This document shows positions 19,721 through 29,088 of a DNA stretch of 64,000 nt, piece after piece; within the stretch, counting starts at the first letter, position 1, and every line of letters starts with the position of its first letter. The notes under the pieces are model-generated. The model was not told where the DNA came from. It did not search any database and saw nothing but the letters and a program-made list of their open reading frames with translations. The stretch comes from Caballeronia glathei (GTDB lineage: Bacteria > Pseudomonadota > Gammaproteobacteria > Burkholderiales > Burkholderiaceae), in contig NZ_JFHC01000015.1 in NCBI RefSeq assembly GCF_000698595.1, forward strand, positions 49,857 to 113,856. The letters are read 5' to 3'. The translations under genes were made by a program, and so were the position numbers.

Positions 19721-20656
19721 ATGACCGGCACAACCACTCTTTCGCATCCGTCCACAGCGCCACGCACGGTTGCGCATGCCGAGCTACAGGTACGTCCGGT
19801 CGGCGGGCGGATCGGTGCGGAGATACGCGGCGTGGCGCTCGGTGCCGAGCTCGACGACGCCACCATCGGCGCGATCAACGCCGCGCTGCTCGAGCATAAG
19901 GTGCTGTTCTTTCGCGGCCAGTCGCACCTCGACGACGCCGCTCAGGAAGCTTTCGCCGCGCGCTTCGGCGAGACCGTCGCGCATCCGACCGTGAACTCGG
20001 TCGCGAGCGGCAGCCGCCTGCTCGAACTGGACTCGAAGCACGGCACGCGCGCCAATTCGTGGCATACGGACGTCACCTTCGTCGATGCCTACCCGAAGAT
20101 ATCGATCCTGCGCGGCGTCGTGATTCCTCCAGCGGGGGGCGACACCGTGTGGGCCAACACGGTCGCGGCATACGAACATCTGCCACAACCGTTGCGCGCA
20201 CTCGCCGACACGCTTTGGGCCGTCCATTCGAACGCCTACGATTACGCGGCAAACCGTTCGACGCCCGTCACCGATGCGGAACTCGCGTATCGCGAGCAGT
20301 TCACCTCGACGCTCTACGAAACCGAGCATCCGGTCGTGCGCGTGCATCCGGAAACGGGCGAACGCAGCCTCGTGCTCGGGCACTTCGTGCAGCGCTTCGC
20401 CGGCTTGTCGCAGCGCGACTCGGATCGCCTGCTCGAACTCTTCCAGGACCACGTTACGCGCCTCGAAAACACCGTGCGCTGGCGCTGGACGCAGGGCGAC
20501 GTCGCGATCTGGGACAACCGCGCGACGCAGCACTATGCCGTCGCCGACTACGCCGACGCGCATCGCGTCGTACGCCGCGCGACCGTGAGCGGCGACGTGC
20601 CCGTAGGCGTCGATGGCCGCACGAGCCGCACCGTCTCGCGCACCACGCGCGCGTAA
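19721..20656 (+). CDS. TauD/TfdA-family 2-oxoglutarate-dependent dioxygenase
   Basis: 311-aa Fe(II)/2-oxoglutarate dioxygenase of the TauD/AtsK group, which releases sulfite or sulfate from taurine, alkylsulfonates or alkyl sulfate esters. The iron ligands are visible as H115-T-D117 and H271 (in WDNRATQHYA), with R282 or a nearby arginine for 2-oxoglutarate. ATG 19721 follows GGGAGA at a good distance and starts about 22 residues before the first conserved block (VRPVGGRIGAEIRG). It leads an importer operon (20718-24327), so its substrate should be what that importer brings in. Confidence 0.93.
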   Translation: MTGTTTLSHPSTAPRTVAHAELQVRPVGGRIGAEIRGVALGAELDDATIGAINAALLEHKVLFFRGQSHLDDAAQEAFAARFGETVAHPTVNSVASGSRLLELDSKHGTRANSWHTDVTFVDAYPKISILRGVVIPPAGGDTVWANTVAAYEHLPQPLRALADTLWAVHSNAYDYAANRSTPVTDAELAYREQFTSTLYETEHPVVRVHPETGERSLVLGHFVQRFAGLSQRDSDRLLELFQDHVTRLENTVRWRWTQGDVAIWDNRATQHYAVADYADAHRVVRRATVSGDVPVGVDGRTSRTVSRTTRA

Positions 20657-20717
20657 CCCGTTTCGAGATCGGGTCCGGACGCTCGTCCGGCCTCCCCTGT
20701 CCTTCCCCGCATACACG

Positions 20718-21785
20718 ATGAGACTACGACATCTACTCAGCGCGTCGACCGTCATGCTCGGCGTGATCGTCAACACAACCGCCTTCGCCGCCGCGCCGGA
20801 CGTCGTGCGCATCGGCGTCGCGCAACAGGGCACCGGCGACCCGCCCGTGTTCGGCGGCTCACCTGCCGCGACCGCGCAATTGCAGCATCGCGTGGAAGAT
20901 TCGCTGAAGACCGACGGCACTAAAGTGGAGTGGATCTTTTTCAAGGGCGCGGGGCCGGCCGTGAACGAGGCGCTCGCGAACAAGCAGATCGACTTCGCCT
21001 ATCAGGGCGACCTGCCCTCCGTGCTCGGCCGGGCGAACGGACTCAAGACGCACTTGCTGCTGGCATCCAATGTGCGCGCGGGGGTCTACCTCGCGGTGCC
21101 TCCCGACTCCGACATCAAGGGCGTGAAGGACCTCAGGGGCAAGCGCGTCGGCATCTTCCGGGGGACCAACCTGCAACTCGTCGCCGACAACGTACTCAAG
21201 GAGCACGGCCTCAGCGAGCGCGACCTGCGCGTGATCAATCTCGATTCAGCGGCATCGCAGGCTGCGCTCGCATCGAAGGGCGTGGATGCCGTCTTCCTCG
21301 ACTACAACCTCTTCAAGCTCCAGCGGCAAGGGCTCGCGAAGATCGTCTATGCATCGCGCGACGGCGGTTTGCAGTTCACGCGGCAGGCGCATCTGCTCGT
21401 GCTCGAAGACTTCGAGCGCGCGCATCCGGAGATCGTGCAGAAGGTCGTGACGTCGGTCGTGCAGGCGTCGCAGTGGTCGTCCGATGAAGCCAATCGCGAT
21501 GCGTTGTTCGCACTGTGGTCGAAGAGCGGAGTGCCGGCGCAATCGTGGCAGGCGGAGTATGCGAACCAGCAGTTGAAGGACCGCAGTTCGCCGCTGATCG
21601 ATCCGTTTCTGATCGCCCGCTATCAGGCCGTGGCCGACGACGCCCTGCGCCTGAACCTGATCCGCCAGCCGGTGAGCGTGAACGGCTGGTTCGAGCCGAA
21701 ATACCTGGATGAGGCCCTCAGAACGCTGAAGCTTCAGAGCTACTGGCCGCGCTTCGATGCATCGGGCAAGCCGATCGCATGCTGA
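20718..21785 (+). CDS. Aliphatic sulfonate-type ABC transporter periplasmic substrate-binding protein
   Basis: 355-aa SsuA-like receptor with a cleavable signal peptide (cleavage probably after AFA in NTTAFAAAP). The mature part shows VVRIGVAQQG, EWIFFKGAGPAVNEALANKQIDFAYQGDLPS and DLRGKRVGIFRGTNLQL, all typical of the SsuA/NMT1 class. ATG 20718 lies 61 bp after the dioxygenase stop; longer reading goes into that gene. Two permease genes and an ATPase gene follow. Confidence 0.92.
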   Translation: MRLRHLLSASTVMLGVIVNTTAFAAAPDVVRIGVAQQGTGDPPVFGGSPAATAQLQHRVEDSLKTDGTKVEWIFFKGAGPAVNEALANKQIDFAYQGDLPSVLGRANGLKTHLLLASNVRAGVYLAVPPDSDIKGVKDLRGKRVGIFRGTNLQLVADNVLKEHGLSERDLRVINLDSAASQAALASKGVDAVFLDYNLFKLQRQGLAKIVYASRDGGLQFTRQAHLLVLEDFERAHPEIVQKVVTSVVQASQWSSDEANRDALFALWSKSGVPAQSWQAEYANQQLKDRSSPLIDPFLIARYQAVADDALRLNLIRQPVSVNGWFEPKYLDEALRTLKLQSYWPRFDASGKPIAC

Positions 21786-21834
21786 TCCCTTACACGCCGG
21801 AACGCTGGCCGTTCCGGTTCCCGGAGACTCGACG

Positions 21835-22683
21835 ATGGCGAACGGTTTCGCACGCAATTTCAATCCCGCGCTCGATACCGGCGTGCGCGATGCGCGCCCT
21901 TTGGCGCGCGCCTCGCTGCTGAACACGGGCCGCTCGGCCGGCTGGATCGCGCTGCCCTGGCTGCTGCCCGCCGTGTGTGCCGCGCTGTGGTCGCTCGGCT
22001 CGCGATACGGCTGGATCTCGGCGCAAGTGCTGCCGCCGCCCTCGCTCGTCTTCGATACGCTCGCAGGCATGGTCCGCAGCGGCGAGTTGTGGATGCACGT
22101 CGGCGCGAGCCTTTCGCGGGTCGCGGTGGGCTTCGGCGCGGGCGTGTTGCTGGGCCTGCTGCTCGGCGGCATGCTCGGGCTTTCGCGCACGGCGGAAGCC
22201 TATCTGCTGCCCGCGTTCAACGCGATCGTGCAGGTTCCGGTGCTCGGCTGGCTTCCGTTCCTCATGATCGTCGTCGGGATCGGCGAGCCGCTGAAGTACC
22301 TCCTGATCGCACACGCGGCGCTCGTTCCCGTCACGCTCGGCACCTTGCAGGGTTTCCGCCAGACACCCGATGCCTACCGGGAAGTCGCGCGCGTGTTCCG
22401 CTTCACGCGCTCGCAAACCATACGCTCGGTGATCCTTCCCGCCGCCGTGCCCGTGATCGGCACGAGCGTGCGGCTCGCCTTCACGAAGGCGTGGCTCACG
22501 CTCGTCGTGGTGGAACTCGTCGCGTCGTCGGAAGGACTCGGCTACCTGATCGTCTACGGGCGGCAGCTGTTCCAGCTCGATCTCGTCCTGGCTTCGGTGC
22601 TCGTGGTCGGCGCAATCGGGTATCTCGCCGACCGCATCCTCACACTGCTCGAAGCGCGCTTGCAGCGCGGCAACCCACGCTGA
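21835..22683 (+). CDS. Sulfonate-type ABC transporter permease
   Basis: 282-aa SsuC-like inner-membrane permease with an EAA-type loop at PDAYREVARVFRFTRSQTIRSVILPAAVPV. ATG 21835 is preceded by GGAGA; an in-frame ATG at 21757 lies inside the binding-protein gene. It is followed after 11 bp by a second, related permease gene, whereas SsuABC importers normally have only one. The pair probably forms a heterodimer. Confidence 0.9.
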   Translation: MANGFARNFNPALDTGVRDARPLARASLLNTGRSAGWIALPWLLPAVCAALWSLGSRYGWISAQVLPPPSLVFDTLAGMVRSGELWMHVGASLSRVAVGFGAGVLLGLLLGGMLGLSRTAEAYLLPAFNAIVQVPVLGWLPFLMIVVGIGEPLKYLLIAHAALVPVTLGTLQGFRQTPDAYREVARVFRFTRSQTIRSVILPAAVPVIGTSVRLAFTKAWLTLVVVELVASSEGLGYLIVYGRQLFQLDLVLASVLVVGAIGYLADRILTLLEARLQRGNPR

Positions 22684-22694
22684 CGGAGGGCACG

Positions 22695-23516
22695 ATGGCT
22701 GACAGCTCACTCGAACTCGAAGCCGGCCGCGAGGTCGGCATCGATCAGCCGGCCGGAAGATGGCGCGGCTGGGTGCTGCCGCTCGCGGCGCTCGCCGTGT
22801 GGTGGTACGTCTCTCGCAACGCAAGCGGCACGCAAGGCATCATGGTGTCGCCCGCGCAGGTGCTGCACACCGCGATTGCGCAGGCAGAGAGCGGCGCGCT
22901 ATGGCGTGCGATGTCCGCGTCGCTCACCCGCGAGCTGACCGGCTTCACGATCGGCACGATCGCGGGTCTGGCGCTCGGCGCGCTGCTCGGCGTCTCGAAG
23001 ATCGCGAGCCGCGCGATCGGCCCGAGCTTCAATACGTTCAAGCAGGTATCGCTGTTCGCGTGGATACCGCTCATTTCCGTCTGGTTCGGCCTCGGCGACG
23101 TCGCGAAGGTCGTGTTCCTCTCGCTCGCGGCACTCGTGCCAGTGGTCGTCCATACGAACGACGGGATCCGCGCGGTGTCGCCGGCCTTGCTCGAGGTCGC
23201 CCGCGTGTTCCGATACAGCAAGTGGCAGACCGTCGCTCATGTCGTGCTGCCGGCGGCGCTGCCCTCGCTGTTCACCGGCATCTACCTCGCGCTGATCTAT
23301 TCATGGCTCGCGACCCTCGGTGCCGAATATCTGCTGGTGGCGGGAAGCGGGATCGGCAATACGCTCGTGGATGGCAGCGAGCAGTTCCGCATGGATCTCG
23401 TGGTGTTCGGGGTCATCGTGGTCGGCGTGACGGGATGGGCGCTCAACGCGCTCGCGCGCGCTGTTCAGCGGCGCTGGTTCACTCATGCCGCGCAAGCGGC
23501 GCGCCTCACGCAATAG
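22695..23516 (+). CDS. Sulfonate-type ABC transporter permease (second)
   Basis: 273-aa inner-membrane permease of the same family, with the cytoplasmic loop SPALLEVARVFRYSKWQTVAHVVLPAALPSL. ATG 22695 has GGAGGG upstream. The frame is open far into the first permease gene but only as shadow. Ten bases separate it from the ATPase gene. Having two distinct permeases suggests an asymmetric channel. Confidence 0.9.
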   Translation: MADSSLELEAGREVGIDQPAGRWRGWVLPLAALAVWWYVSRNASGTQGIMVSPAQVLHTAIAQAESGALWRAMSASLTRELTGFTIGTIAGLALGALLGVSKIASRAIGPSFNTFKQVSLFAWIPLISVWFGLGDVAKVVFLSLAALVPVVVHTNDGIRAVSPALLEVARVFRYSKWQTVAHVVLPAALPSLFTGIYLALIYSWLATLGAEYLLVAGSGIGNTLVDGSEQFRMDLVVFGVIVVGVTGWALNALARAVQRRWFTHAAQAARLTQ

Positions 23517-23526
23517 GAGCTTCATC

Positions 23527-24327
23527 GTGTCGACCGTCATCCAGGATTCCGACAGCAGGCTCGACCTGCGCCAGGTCAGCAAGCGCTTCGCGGGCGACGC
23601 CACCGCGCGGCCCGTGCTCGACGGCATCGACCTCTCGATCGCGAGCGGCGAGTTCGTGAGCATCGTCGGCGCGAGCGGCTGCGGCAAGTCGACGCTGCTG
23701 CGCCTGATCGCAGGTCTCGACGGCGACTTCGACGGCTCAATCGACTTCGCAGGCGAGCCCGTGCGCACGACCGATCTTGCACGCGGCATCGTGTTCCAGG
23801 ACCACCGGCTGTTTCCGTGGCTCGACGTCGAACAGAACATCGCGATCGCGCTGAAGAACGCGCGGCTCTCTCGCGACGAGAAGCGTCGCGCGGTCGCCGA
23901 ACATATCGCGCTCGTAGGACTGCGCGGCTATGAGCATCATTTCCCGCATCAGCTCTCGGGCGGGATGGCCCAGCGCGTTGCCATCGCGCGCGGGCTCGTG
24001 AACCGCCCTCGCCTGCTGCTGCTCGACGAACCGTTCGGTGCGCTCGACGCGCTCACGCGGGCTCGCCTCCAGCGCGAACTGCAACGCATCTGGGAACACG
24101 AGCGGATCACGATGGTGCTCGTCACGCACGACGTCGATGAAGCCGTGTTTCTCGCCGACCGCGTTGTCGTGATGCAGGCTCGCCCGGGGCGGATCGGCAA
24201 GGTGATCGACGTCGGGCTGGCTAGGCCGCGCGATCGCAGTGATGCGCGGTTCGTCGTACTGCGTGATGAAATACTGGGGGAGCTGGGGCAGTTGCAGAGT
24301 GACGTCGCTCCGTCAGACGTCCGCTGA
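23527..24327 (+). CDS. Sulfonate-type ABC transporter ATP-binding protein
   Basis: 266-aa ATPase of the SsuB/TauB class: Walker A GASGCGKST, FQDHRLFPWLDV at the Q-loop, signature LSGGMAQRVAIARGL, Walker B LLLDEPFGALDAL and switch LVTHDVDEA. The GTG at 23527 is taken as start because AGGAG stands 7 bp upstream. An alternative ATG at 23485 would overlap the permease gene and add a basic leader that does not fit the family. It is the last gene of the importer, followed by a 104-bp gap to the monooxygenase gene. Confidence 0.92.
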   Translation: MSTVIQDSDSRLDLRQVSKRFAGDATARPVLDGIDLSIASGEFVSIVGASGCGKSTLLRLIAGLDGDFDGSIDFAGEPVRTTDLARGIVFQDHRLFPWLDVEQNIAIALKNARLSRDEKRRAVAEHIALVGLRGYEHHFPHQLSGGMAQRVAIARGLVNRPRLLLLDEPFGALDALTRARLQRELQRIWEHERITMVLVTHDVDEAVFLADRVVVMQARPGRIGKVIDVGLARPRDRSDARFVVLRDEILGELGQLQSDVAPSDVR

Positions 24328-24431
24328 CACGGCAAGCCCGAACAAAGCTTCGATAGCCAACGAAACGCGCAATACACAAGGCGGCTGCTCGCGCTCCGCT
24401 TGTCGTGGCGCCCTATCCGACTGAACATACA

Positions 24432-25814
24432 ATGAGCCAGAACGAACAACAACAGAAGCCCAAGCGGCAAATGCATCTGGGCGCGTTCCTGATGGAAACC
24501 GGGCATCACATCGCCGCATGGCGTCACCCCGATGCCGACGCCCACGGTGGTCTGGACTTCGCACATTACGCACGGCTCGCACAAGTGGCCGAGCGCGCAA
24601 AGTTCGATGCCATATTCTTCGCGGATAGCGTCGGTGTCCGCGATACGCACCTTCCATCTCTCTCGCGCACCGCACGCGCCGATCACTTCGAGCCGCTGAC
24701 GCTCCTGTCGGCCCTGTCGGTCGTCACGCGCAACGTCGGGCTGATCGCGACCGTATCGACCACTTTCAACGAGCCCTACAATCTCGCGCGCAAGTTTGCG
24801 TCGCTGGATCATCTGAGTGGCGGCCGCTCGGGCTGGAACCTGGTCACGTCGAGCACCGAATCCGAGGCGCTGAACTTCAGCTTCGAGCAACATCCCGATC
24901 ACGCCGTGCGCTATGAGCGCGCGCGCGAGTTCTACGACGTGGTGGCAGGCCTGTGGGACAGCTGGGAAGACGACGCGTTCTTGCGCGACAAGCCAAGCGG
25001 CGTCTATTTCGATCCGGACAAGCTGCACCTGCTCAACCATCGCGGCAGGCATTTCAAGGTGCGCGGGCCGCTCAACGTCGCGCGTTCGCCGCAGGGCTGG
25101 CCCGTCGTCGTGCAAGCGGGTGCGTCGGAGGCCGGCAAGGAGCTCGCCGCCGCTACCGCCGAGGTCGTGTTCGTCGCGCACCAGACGCTCGAAGAAGCAC
25201 AGGAGTTCTATCGCGACCTGAAGGGCAGGCTCGCGCGTTATGGGCGGAATGCAGACCATCTGAAGATCATGCCCGGAATCTTTCCTGTGATCGGCAGGAC
25301 CGAAGCCGAAGCGCGCGCGAAGTTCGAGCAATTGCAGGATCTCATCCATCCGGACGTTGGGTTGTCACTGCTGTCGAACATGTCGGGTGGCGTGGATCTC
25401 TCGCAGTTCCCCGTCGACGGCCCCCTGCCGGAGCTGCCGGAGACCAATGGCGGCAGAAGTCGTCAGCGGCTTCTCTTCGACCTGGCACGGCGCGAGAACC
25501 TGACGATACGCGATCTCTATCTGCGCATCGCAGGGGCGCGCGGCCATCAGCAAGTGGTCGGCACGCCGCAAAGCATCGCCGACCGGTTGCAGCAGTGGTT
25601 CGAGGAAGGCGGCGCAGACGGCTTCAACATCATGTCGCCCTGGCTGCCCGGAGGACTGATCGAGTTTGCGGAACTCGTGGTGCCGGAATTGCAGCGGCGC
25701 GGGCTCTTTCGGACGGAATACGAAGGGCGCACGCTGCGCGAGAATCTCGGGCTTCCGCGGCCTGCGAATCGCCACGCTGTTGCGACGCAGGCTCGTTACG
25801 TCGCGGGGCGATAG
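24432..25814 (+). CDS. LLM-class monooxygenase, NtaA/SnaA/DszA family (second copy)
   Basis: 460-aa FMNH2-dependent monooxygenase with the NtaA/DszA landmarks MHLGAFLMETGHHIAAWRHPDA, TVSTTFNEPYNLARKFASLDHLS, RSGWNLVTSS, LWDSWEDDAFL, GWPVVVQAGASEAGKE and FRTEYEGRTLRENLGL. ATG 24432 is preferred over 24405 from the family N-terminus. It reads in the same direction as the upstream TauD/SsuABC-like operon and may use the importer's substrate. No flavin reductase gene is linked. Confidence 0.92.
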   Translation: MSQNEQQQKPKRQMHLGAFLMETGHHIAAWRHPDADAHGGLDFAHYARLAQVAERAKFDAIFFADSVGVRDTHLPSLSRTARADHFEPLTLLSALSVVTRNVGLIATVSTTFNEPYNLARKFASLDHLSGGRSGWNLVTSSTESEALNFSFEQHPDHAVRYERAREFYDVVAGLWDSWEDDAFLRDKPSGVYFDPDKLHLLNHRGRHFKVRGPLNVARSPQGWPVVVQAGASEAGKELAAATAEVVFVAHQTLEEAQEFYRDLKGRLARYGRNADHLKIMPGIFPVIGRTEAEARAKFEQLQDLIHPDVGLSLLSNMSGGVDLSQFPVDGPLPELPETNGGRSRQRLLFDLARRENLTIRDLYLRIAGARGHQQVVGTPQSIADRLQQWFEEGGADGFNIMSPWLPGGLIEFAELVVPELQRRGLFRTEYEGRTLRENLGLPRPANRHAVATQARYVAGR

Positions 25815-25899
25815 CAAGAGCAACCTATCGATGATAAATACAGGCGCCATGATGCGTGACGCCTGATCGGAAGTCCCTGTGGCGCGAAACGCATTTACC

Positions 25900-27306
25900 T
25901 CAACTCATCTGCGCTGAAACCGGCTCCGCCTCCGCGAGTGCCTTCAAAAAGGTCTCCGACCACCAGTGAACGTCCTGTTTGCGCACCCGGTTCAAGAGCG
26001 CTGAATGTCGATTGATGCGCTCATCCAGCGGCATGACCAATGCCCGCTGAATGGCGTCCGCTGTGCCTTGTGTATCGTAAGGGTTGACGAGCAGCGCTTC
26101 CTTCAGCTGCTCGGCGGCACCGGCGAAACGCGAAAGCACCAGCATGCCCGGATCAGCCGGGTCTTGAGCCGCGATGAACTCCTTGGCCACCAGGTTCATC
26201 CCGTCGCGCAACGGTGTCACCAGCGCGACGCGACTGGCGCGATAGAGACCAGGCAGCCGCTTGCGAGCCACATTGCGATGGATATAGCGGACCGGCATCC
26301 AGTCCAATTCCCCGAAGTCGCCGTTGATCGCTCCGCACAGGCTGTCCATCTCGCGGCGCAGGTCATCGTATGCGCCGACATCCTCGCGGCTCGGCGACGC
26401 AATCTGGATCAGCGTTGCACTGTCGCGATTTTCCGGATAGCGCTCCAGCAATTGCCGAAAAGCGTGAATCCTTTGCGGCAGCCCTTTCGAGTAATCAAGT
26501 CGATCAACGCCGAGAAGCAAGCGCCGCCGCGAATATTCTTCACGCATGCGCGCAAACATGTCGCGCCCTTCCTTGGCCTGAGCGAGGCGGACGAACTCCT
26601 CAACATCGATGCCGATCGGATAGGCCCCGACCTGTAGTGTGCGGTCGAACGCGCGTAGATGATTGGGTCCCAGGCGGACTGCCCGAGCCTCCGATTCGAC
26701 GTAGTGAGAGAAGTGCGTGACATCGGACTGGGCCTGGAAGCCGACGAGATCGTAGGCAAAGAGCGAGCGCATCAGCCATTCGTGCTCGGGAATCGCCGCC
26801 ATGATCAGCGGCGGCGGCATCGGAATGTGCAGGAAAAAGCCGATACGATTGTTGCAGCCCGCCAAACGCAACTCCGCAGCCAGCGGGATCAGGTGATAGT
26901 CGTGGACCCAGATAATGTCATCTGGCTTCAACAGTGTCAGCAATTTGCGCGCGAACAACTGGTTCACCCGCCGGTAACCTTTTGCGAAGCGCGTATCGAA
27001 ATTCGCGAGATCCAGGCGGTAGTGACACACTGGCCACAGAACGCCGTTGGAATAGCCCAGGTAATAGGTGTCGTGATCCTCGCGACTCAGGTCAAGCGTC
27101 GCGAGCGTCACATTACCGGACGTGTGAACCTGAAGACCGTGCTGGTCGGCCGCTCCACCGTCCGCCCTTTCGGCAAGTTTGCCGCTCCAGCCGAACCATA
27201 CGCCGCCAGTCTGTTCAAGGCTTTCCCGGAGAGCGACCGCGAGGCCCCCTGCCGCCGCTTTGCGAGGATCGGAAGTGCGGTTTGATACGACCACCAGACG
27301 GCTCAT
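25900..27306 (-). CDS. otsA: Trehalose-6-phosphate synthase
   Basis: 468-aa glycosyltransferase family 20 enzyme that makes trehalose 6-phosphate from UDP-glucose and glucose 6-phosphate. Recognised by RLVVVSNR at the N-terminus, the AAAGGLAVAL loop, WVHDYHLIPLAAELR, GFFLHIPMP, GVDRLDYSKGLPQR and a C-terminal LSRFAGAAEQLKEALLVNPYD. ATG 27306 gives the standard N-terminus. No otsB phosphatase gene is beside it, so dephosphorylation must be encoded elsewhere. The gene converges on the monooxygenase gene, with an 85-bp gap containing a weak GGCG/CGCC hairpin. Confidence 0.95.
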   Translation of the reverse strand: MSRLVVVSNRTSDPRKAAAGGLAVALRESLEQTGGVWFGWSGKLAERADGGAADQHGLQVHTSGNVTLATLDLSREDHDTYYLGYSNGVLWPVCHYRLDLANFDTRFAKGYRRVNQLFARKLLTLLKPDDIIWVHDYHLIPLAAELRLAGCNNRIGFFLHIPMPPPLIMAAIPEHEWLMRSLFAYDLVGFQAQSDVTHFSHYVESEARAVRLGPNHLRAFDRTLQVGAYPIGIDVEEFVRLAQAKEGRDMFARMREEYSRRRLLLGVDRLDYSKGLPQRIHAFRQLLERYPENRDSATLIQIASPSREDVGAYDDLRREMDSLCGAINGDFGELDWMPVRYIHRNVARKRLPGLYRASRVALVTPLRDGMNLVAKEFIAAQDPADPGMLVLSRFAGAAEQLKEALLVNPYDTQGTADAIQRALVMPLDERINRHSALLNRVRKQDVHWWSETFLKALAEAEPVSAQMS

Positions 27307-27390
27307 AACACGCTCGCAGTTGGCATTAAAACCGACAGTCTCGCACGGTAACCTCAAACCGCCGCGCGACTAGTCGGGCGGTCAGTCTGG

Positions 27391-27627
27391 TTACGGTCGG
27401 TTCTCGATCAACGGTGGCTCGATCGGTCCAGCGAACAGCCCGCCGTCGAAGAACGCGTCGTCGAGTTCCATGATGGAGTCGTCTCCCATCAGAATTACGA
27501 CGTACTCGCCCATCCCATTGCCCGGCACCTCGGAGATTTCCGCGATGGTTTGTTGGGGCGATCGGTCGTCGACGAAGCGCAACCAGTAGTAACCCGGGGT
27601 GGTGGGTCGTGTGTTTGTCCATTCCAT
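27391..27627 (-). CDS. Small hypothetical protein
   Basis: 78-aa acidic protein starting MEWTNTRPTTPGYYWLRF, with a hydrophobic-acidic second half (EYVVILMGDDSIMELDD). The TPGYYWLR type of opening occurs in small orphan proteins of Proteobacteria and phages whose function is unknown. The short reading is preferred because the frame upstream to 27783 is cysteine/arginine-rich and unlike a protein. It lies upstream of otsA on the same strand with an 84-bp gap. Codon choice is less GC-biased than the flanking genes. Confidence 0.5.
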   Translation of the reverse strand: MEWTNTRPTTPGYYWLRFVDDRSPQQTIAEISEVPGNGMGEYVVILMGDDSIMELDDAFFDGGLFAGPIEPPLIENRP

Positions 27628-28056
27628 ATGATATGAGGCACTCGCTTCATCGTTTGACCGGAATATTGCTACTACCTTAACGCTTCTGCCCCGGAACGCC
27701 AACCCGTGACGATGCACTCTATAACAGACCAAACGGCAGAATACATCAGAGCCCAGCACTGACGTGCATAAGCGACCGGGCATCCCGTCCTGGAGTCCGC
27801 TGACGCACTTTGAAGAATGGTGCCAACGTAACGATTAATCGACACGAAACGTAGACGTCGACCGCATCCGGGCATTGTTGAAAACGTGTCTTCTATCGGA
27901 CGCTTCCGGCGAGTGAATTTCCGTCTGTTTTTTTGGCAGAAAACAACTTCAACTTGGCAGGAATTCCCTTCACACTCGTGTATCGAAGTTCATTTGCTAT
28001 CCCCATAATTTTCATGCAGGCGCACGATTTAGTGCCCTGAACCAAGGAATAGCAAA
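27628..28056. promoter_or_regulatory. Intergenic region upstream of MBL-fold hydrolase
   Basis: About 430 bp, clearly more AT-rich than the flanking operons, with no convincing gene. The second half should hold the promoter of the hydrolase gene. A possible -35 TTGGCA at about 27954 is followed 18-19 bp later by TGTATC, but the match is weak. AAGGAA at about 28044 is the ribosome-binding site for the GTG start at 28057. Confidence 0.35.
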
Positions 28057-29088
28057 GTGAATACACTCGTCAAGCTGGGAACGATCATCAAGAAAGCTCG
28101 CGTACTGCCAGCACTATTGGCAATGGTTTCCATTGCGTCCGGCGGTCTGTATGCCTCTAGCGCTGCGTTTGCGGATTCCGTTAATCAGCCTCCTCAAAGC
28201 ACGTACGTTGCGCAAGACGATTATTTTCATACCGGTGCAGGCGCGCGTTATTTGCGACGTGCCGACTCGGATCTCGTCGTGGAGTCCCTCCGCGGAAATA
28301 TCACCGTGATAATGGGTTCCGGAGGGAACATCACCGTCCTGTCGGGAAAAGAAGGGAAATTCGTGGTGGATGCCGGCATTAGTAAATCGCAGAAAAAATT
28401 GCAGGCTGTGCTCAGTAATATCAGCCCTGCGCCGCTGAAATACGTAGTCAACACGCATTGGCACTGGGACCATACCGATGGCAATGCATGGATGCATGCG
28501 GCCGGCGCGACCATCGTTGCTCACAGGAATACTTTGAAGCATTTGACCGAAACAACGCACGTGGATGCCTGGAACTGGACCTTCGATCCTGTGCCCGCAG
28601 GAGCACGCCCGACCCTGCTGGTCAATAAGGGAAAAACATTCACTTTCGCAGGGACCAGGATCGAAGTTGAAAATTTCGGCGGCGGTCACACCGACGGCGA
28701 CCTGTGGGTCTATTTCAAGGACGCGGATGTATTGGCGTTGGGAGATACCTTCTGGAATGGCATTTACCCGTATATCGACAATGAAGACGGCGGCAGTATC
28801 GATGGCGCGATCAAGTGGGCCAACCAAGCTGTCGCGCGCACTACGGATCACACCATCGTCATTCCTGGCCACGGCGCTGTGGGCACCCGCGATCAACTGA
28901 TTGAATTCCGCGACATGCTGGTCACGGTGCGAAACAACGTGGCTGCCCTGAAACAACAGGGCAAGTCGCTCGACGAAATTGTTGCCGCAAAGCCGACCGC
29001 TGCCTTCGACGCCAAATGGGGAAATTTCGTTTTTAACGGCGATCAATTCACCAGGATGGTCTACGCCGGTCTCCTATCAGAAAATTAA
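28057..29088 (+). CDS. Secreted metallo-beta-lactamase-fold hydrolase
   Basis: 343-aa exported metallo-hydrolase. The signal peptide is long (cleavage probably after AFA near residue 39). The zinc site is complete: H134-W-H136-W-D138-H139, H211 in FGGGHTDGD, D230 in LALGDTF and a late GHG histidine near residue 272. Start is GTG at 28057 behind an AAGGAA ribosome-binding site. The general layout resembles quinoprotein-relay or class-B3-like MBL proteins, but the substrate cannot be named. Codon use is noticeably less GC-rich than the operons on both sides, which fits a separate origin. Confidence 0.85.
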   Translation: MNTLVKLGTIIKKARVLPALLAMVSIASGGLYASSAAFADSVNQPPQSTYVAQDDYFHTGAGARYLRRADSDLVVESLRGNITVIMGSGGNITVLSGKEGKFVVDAGISKSQKKLQAVLSNISPAPLKYVVNTHWHWDHTDGNAWMHAAGATIVAHRNTLKHLTETTHVDAWNWTFDPVPAGARPTLLVNKGKTFTFAGTRIEVENFGGGHTDGDLWVYFKDADVLALGDTFWNGIYPYIDNEDGGSIDGAIKWANQAVARTTDHTIVIPGHGAVGTRDQLIEFRDMLVTVRNNVAALKQQGKSLDEIVAAKPTAAFDAKWGNFVFNGDQFTRMVYAGLLSEN

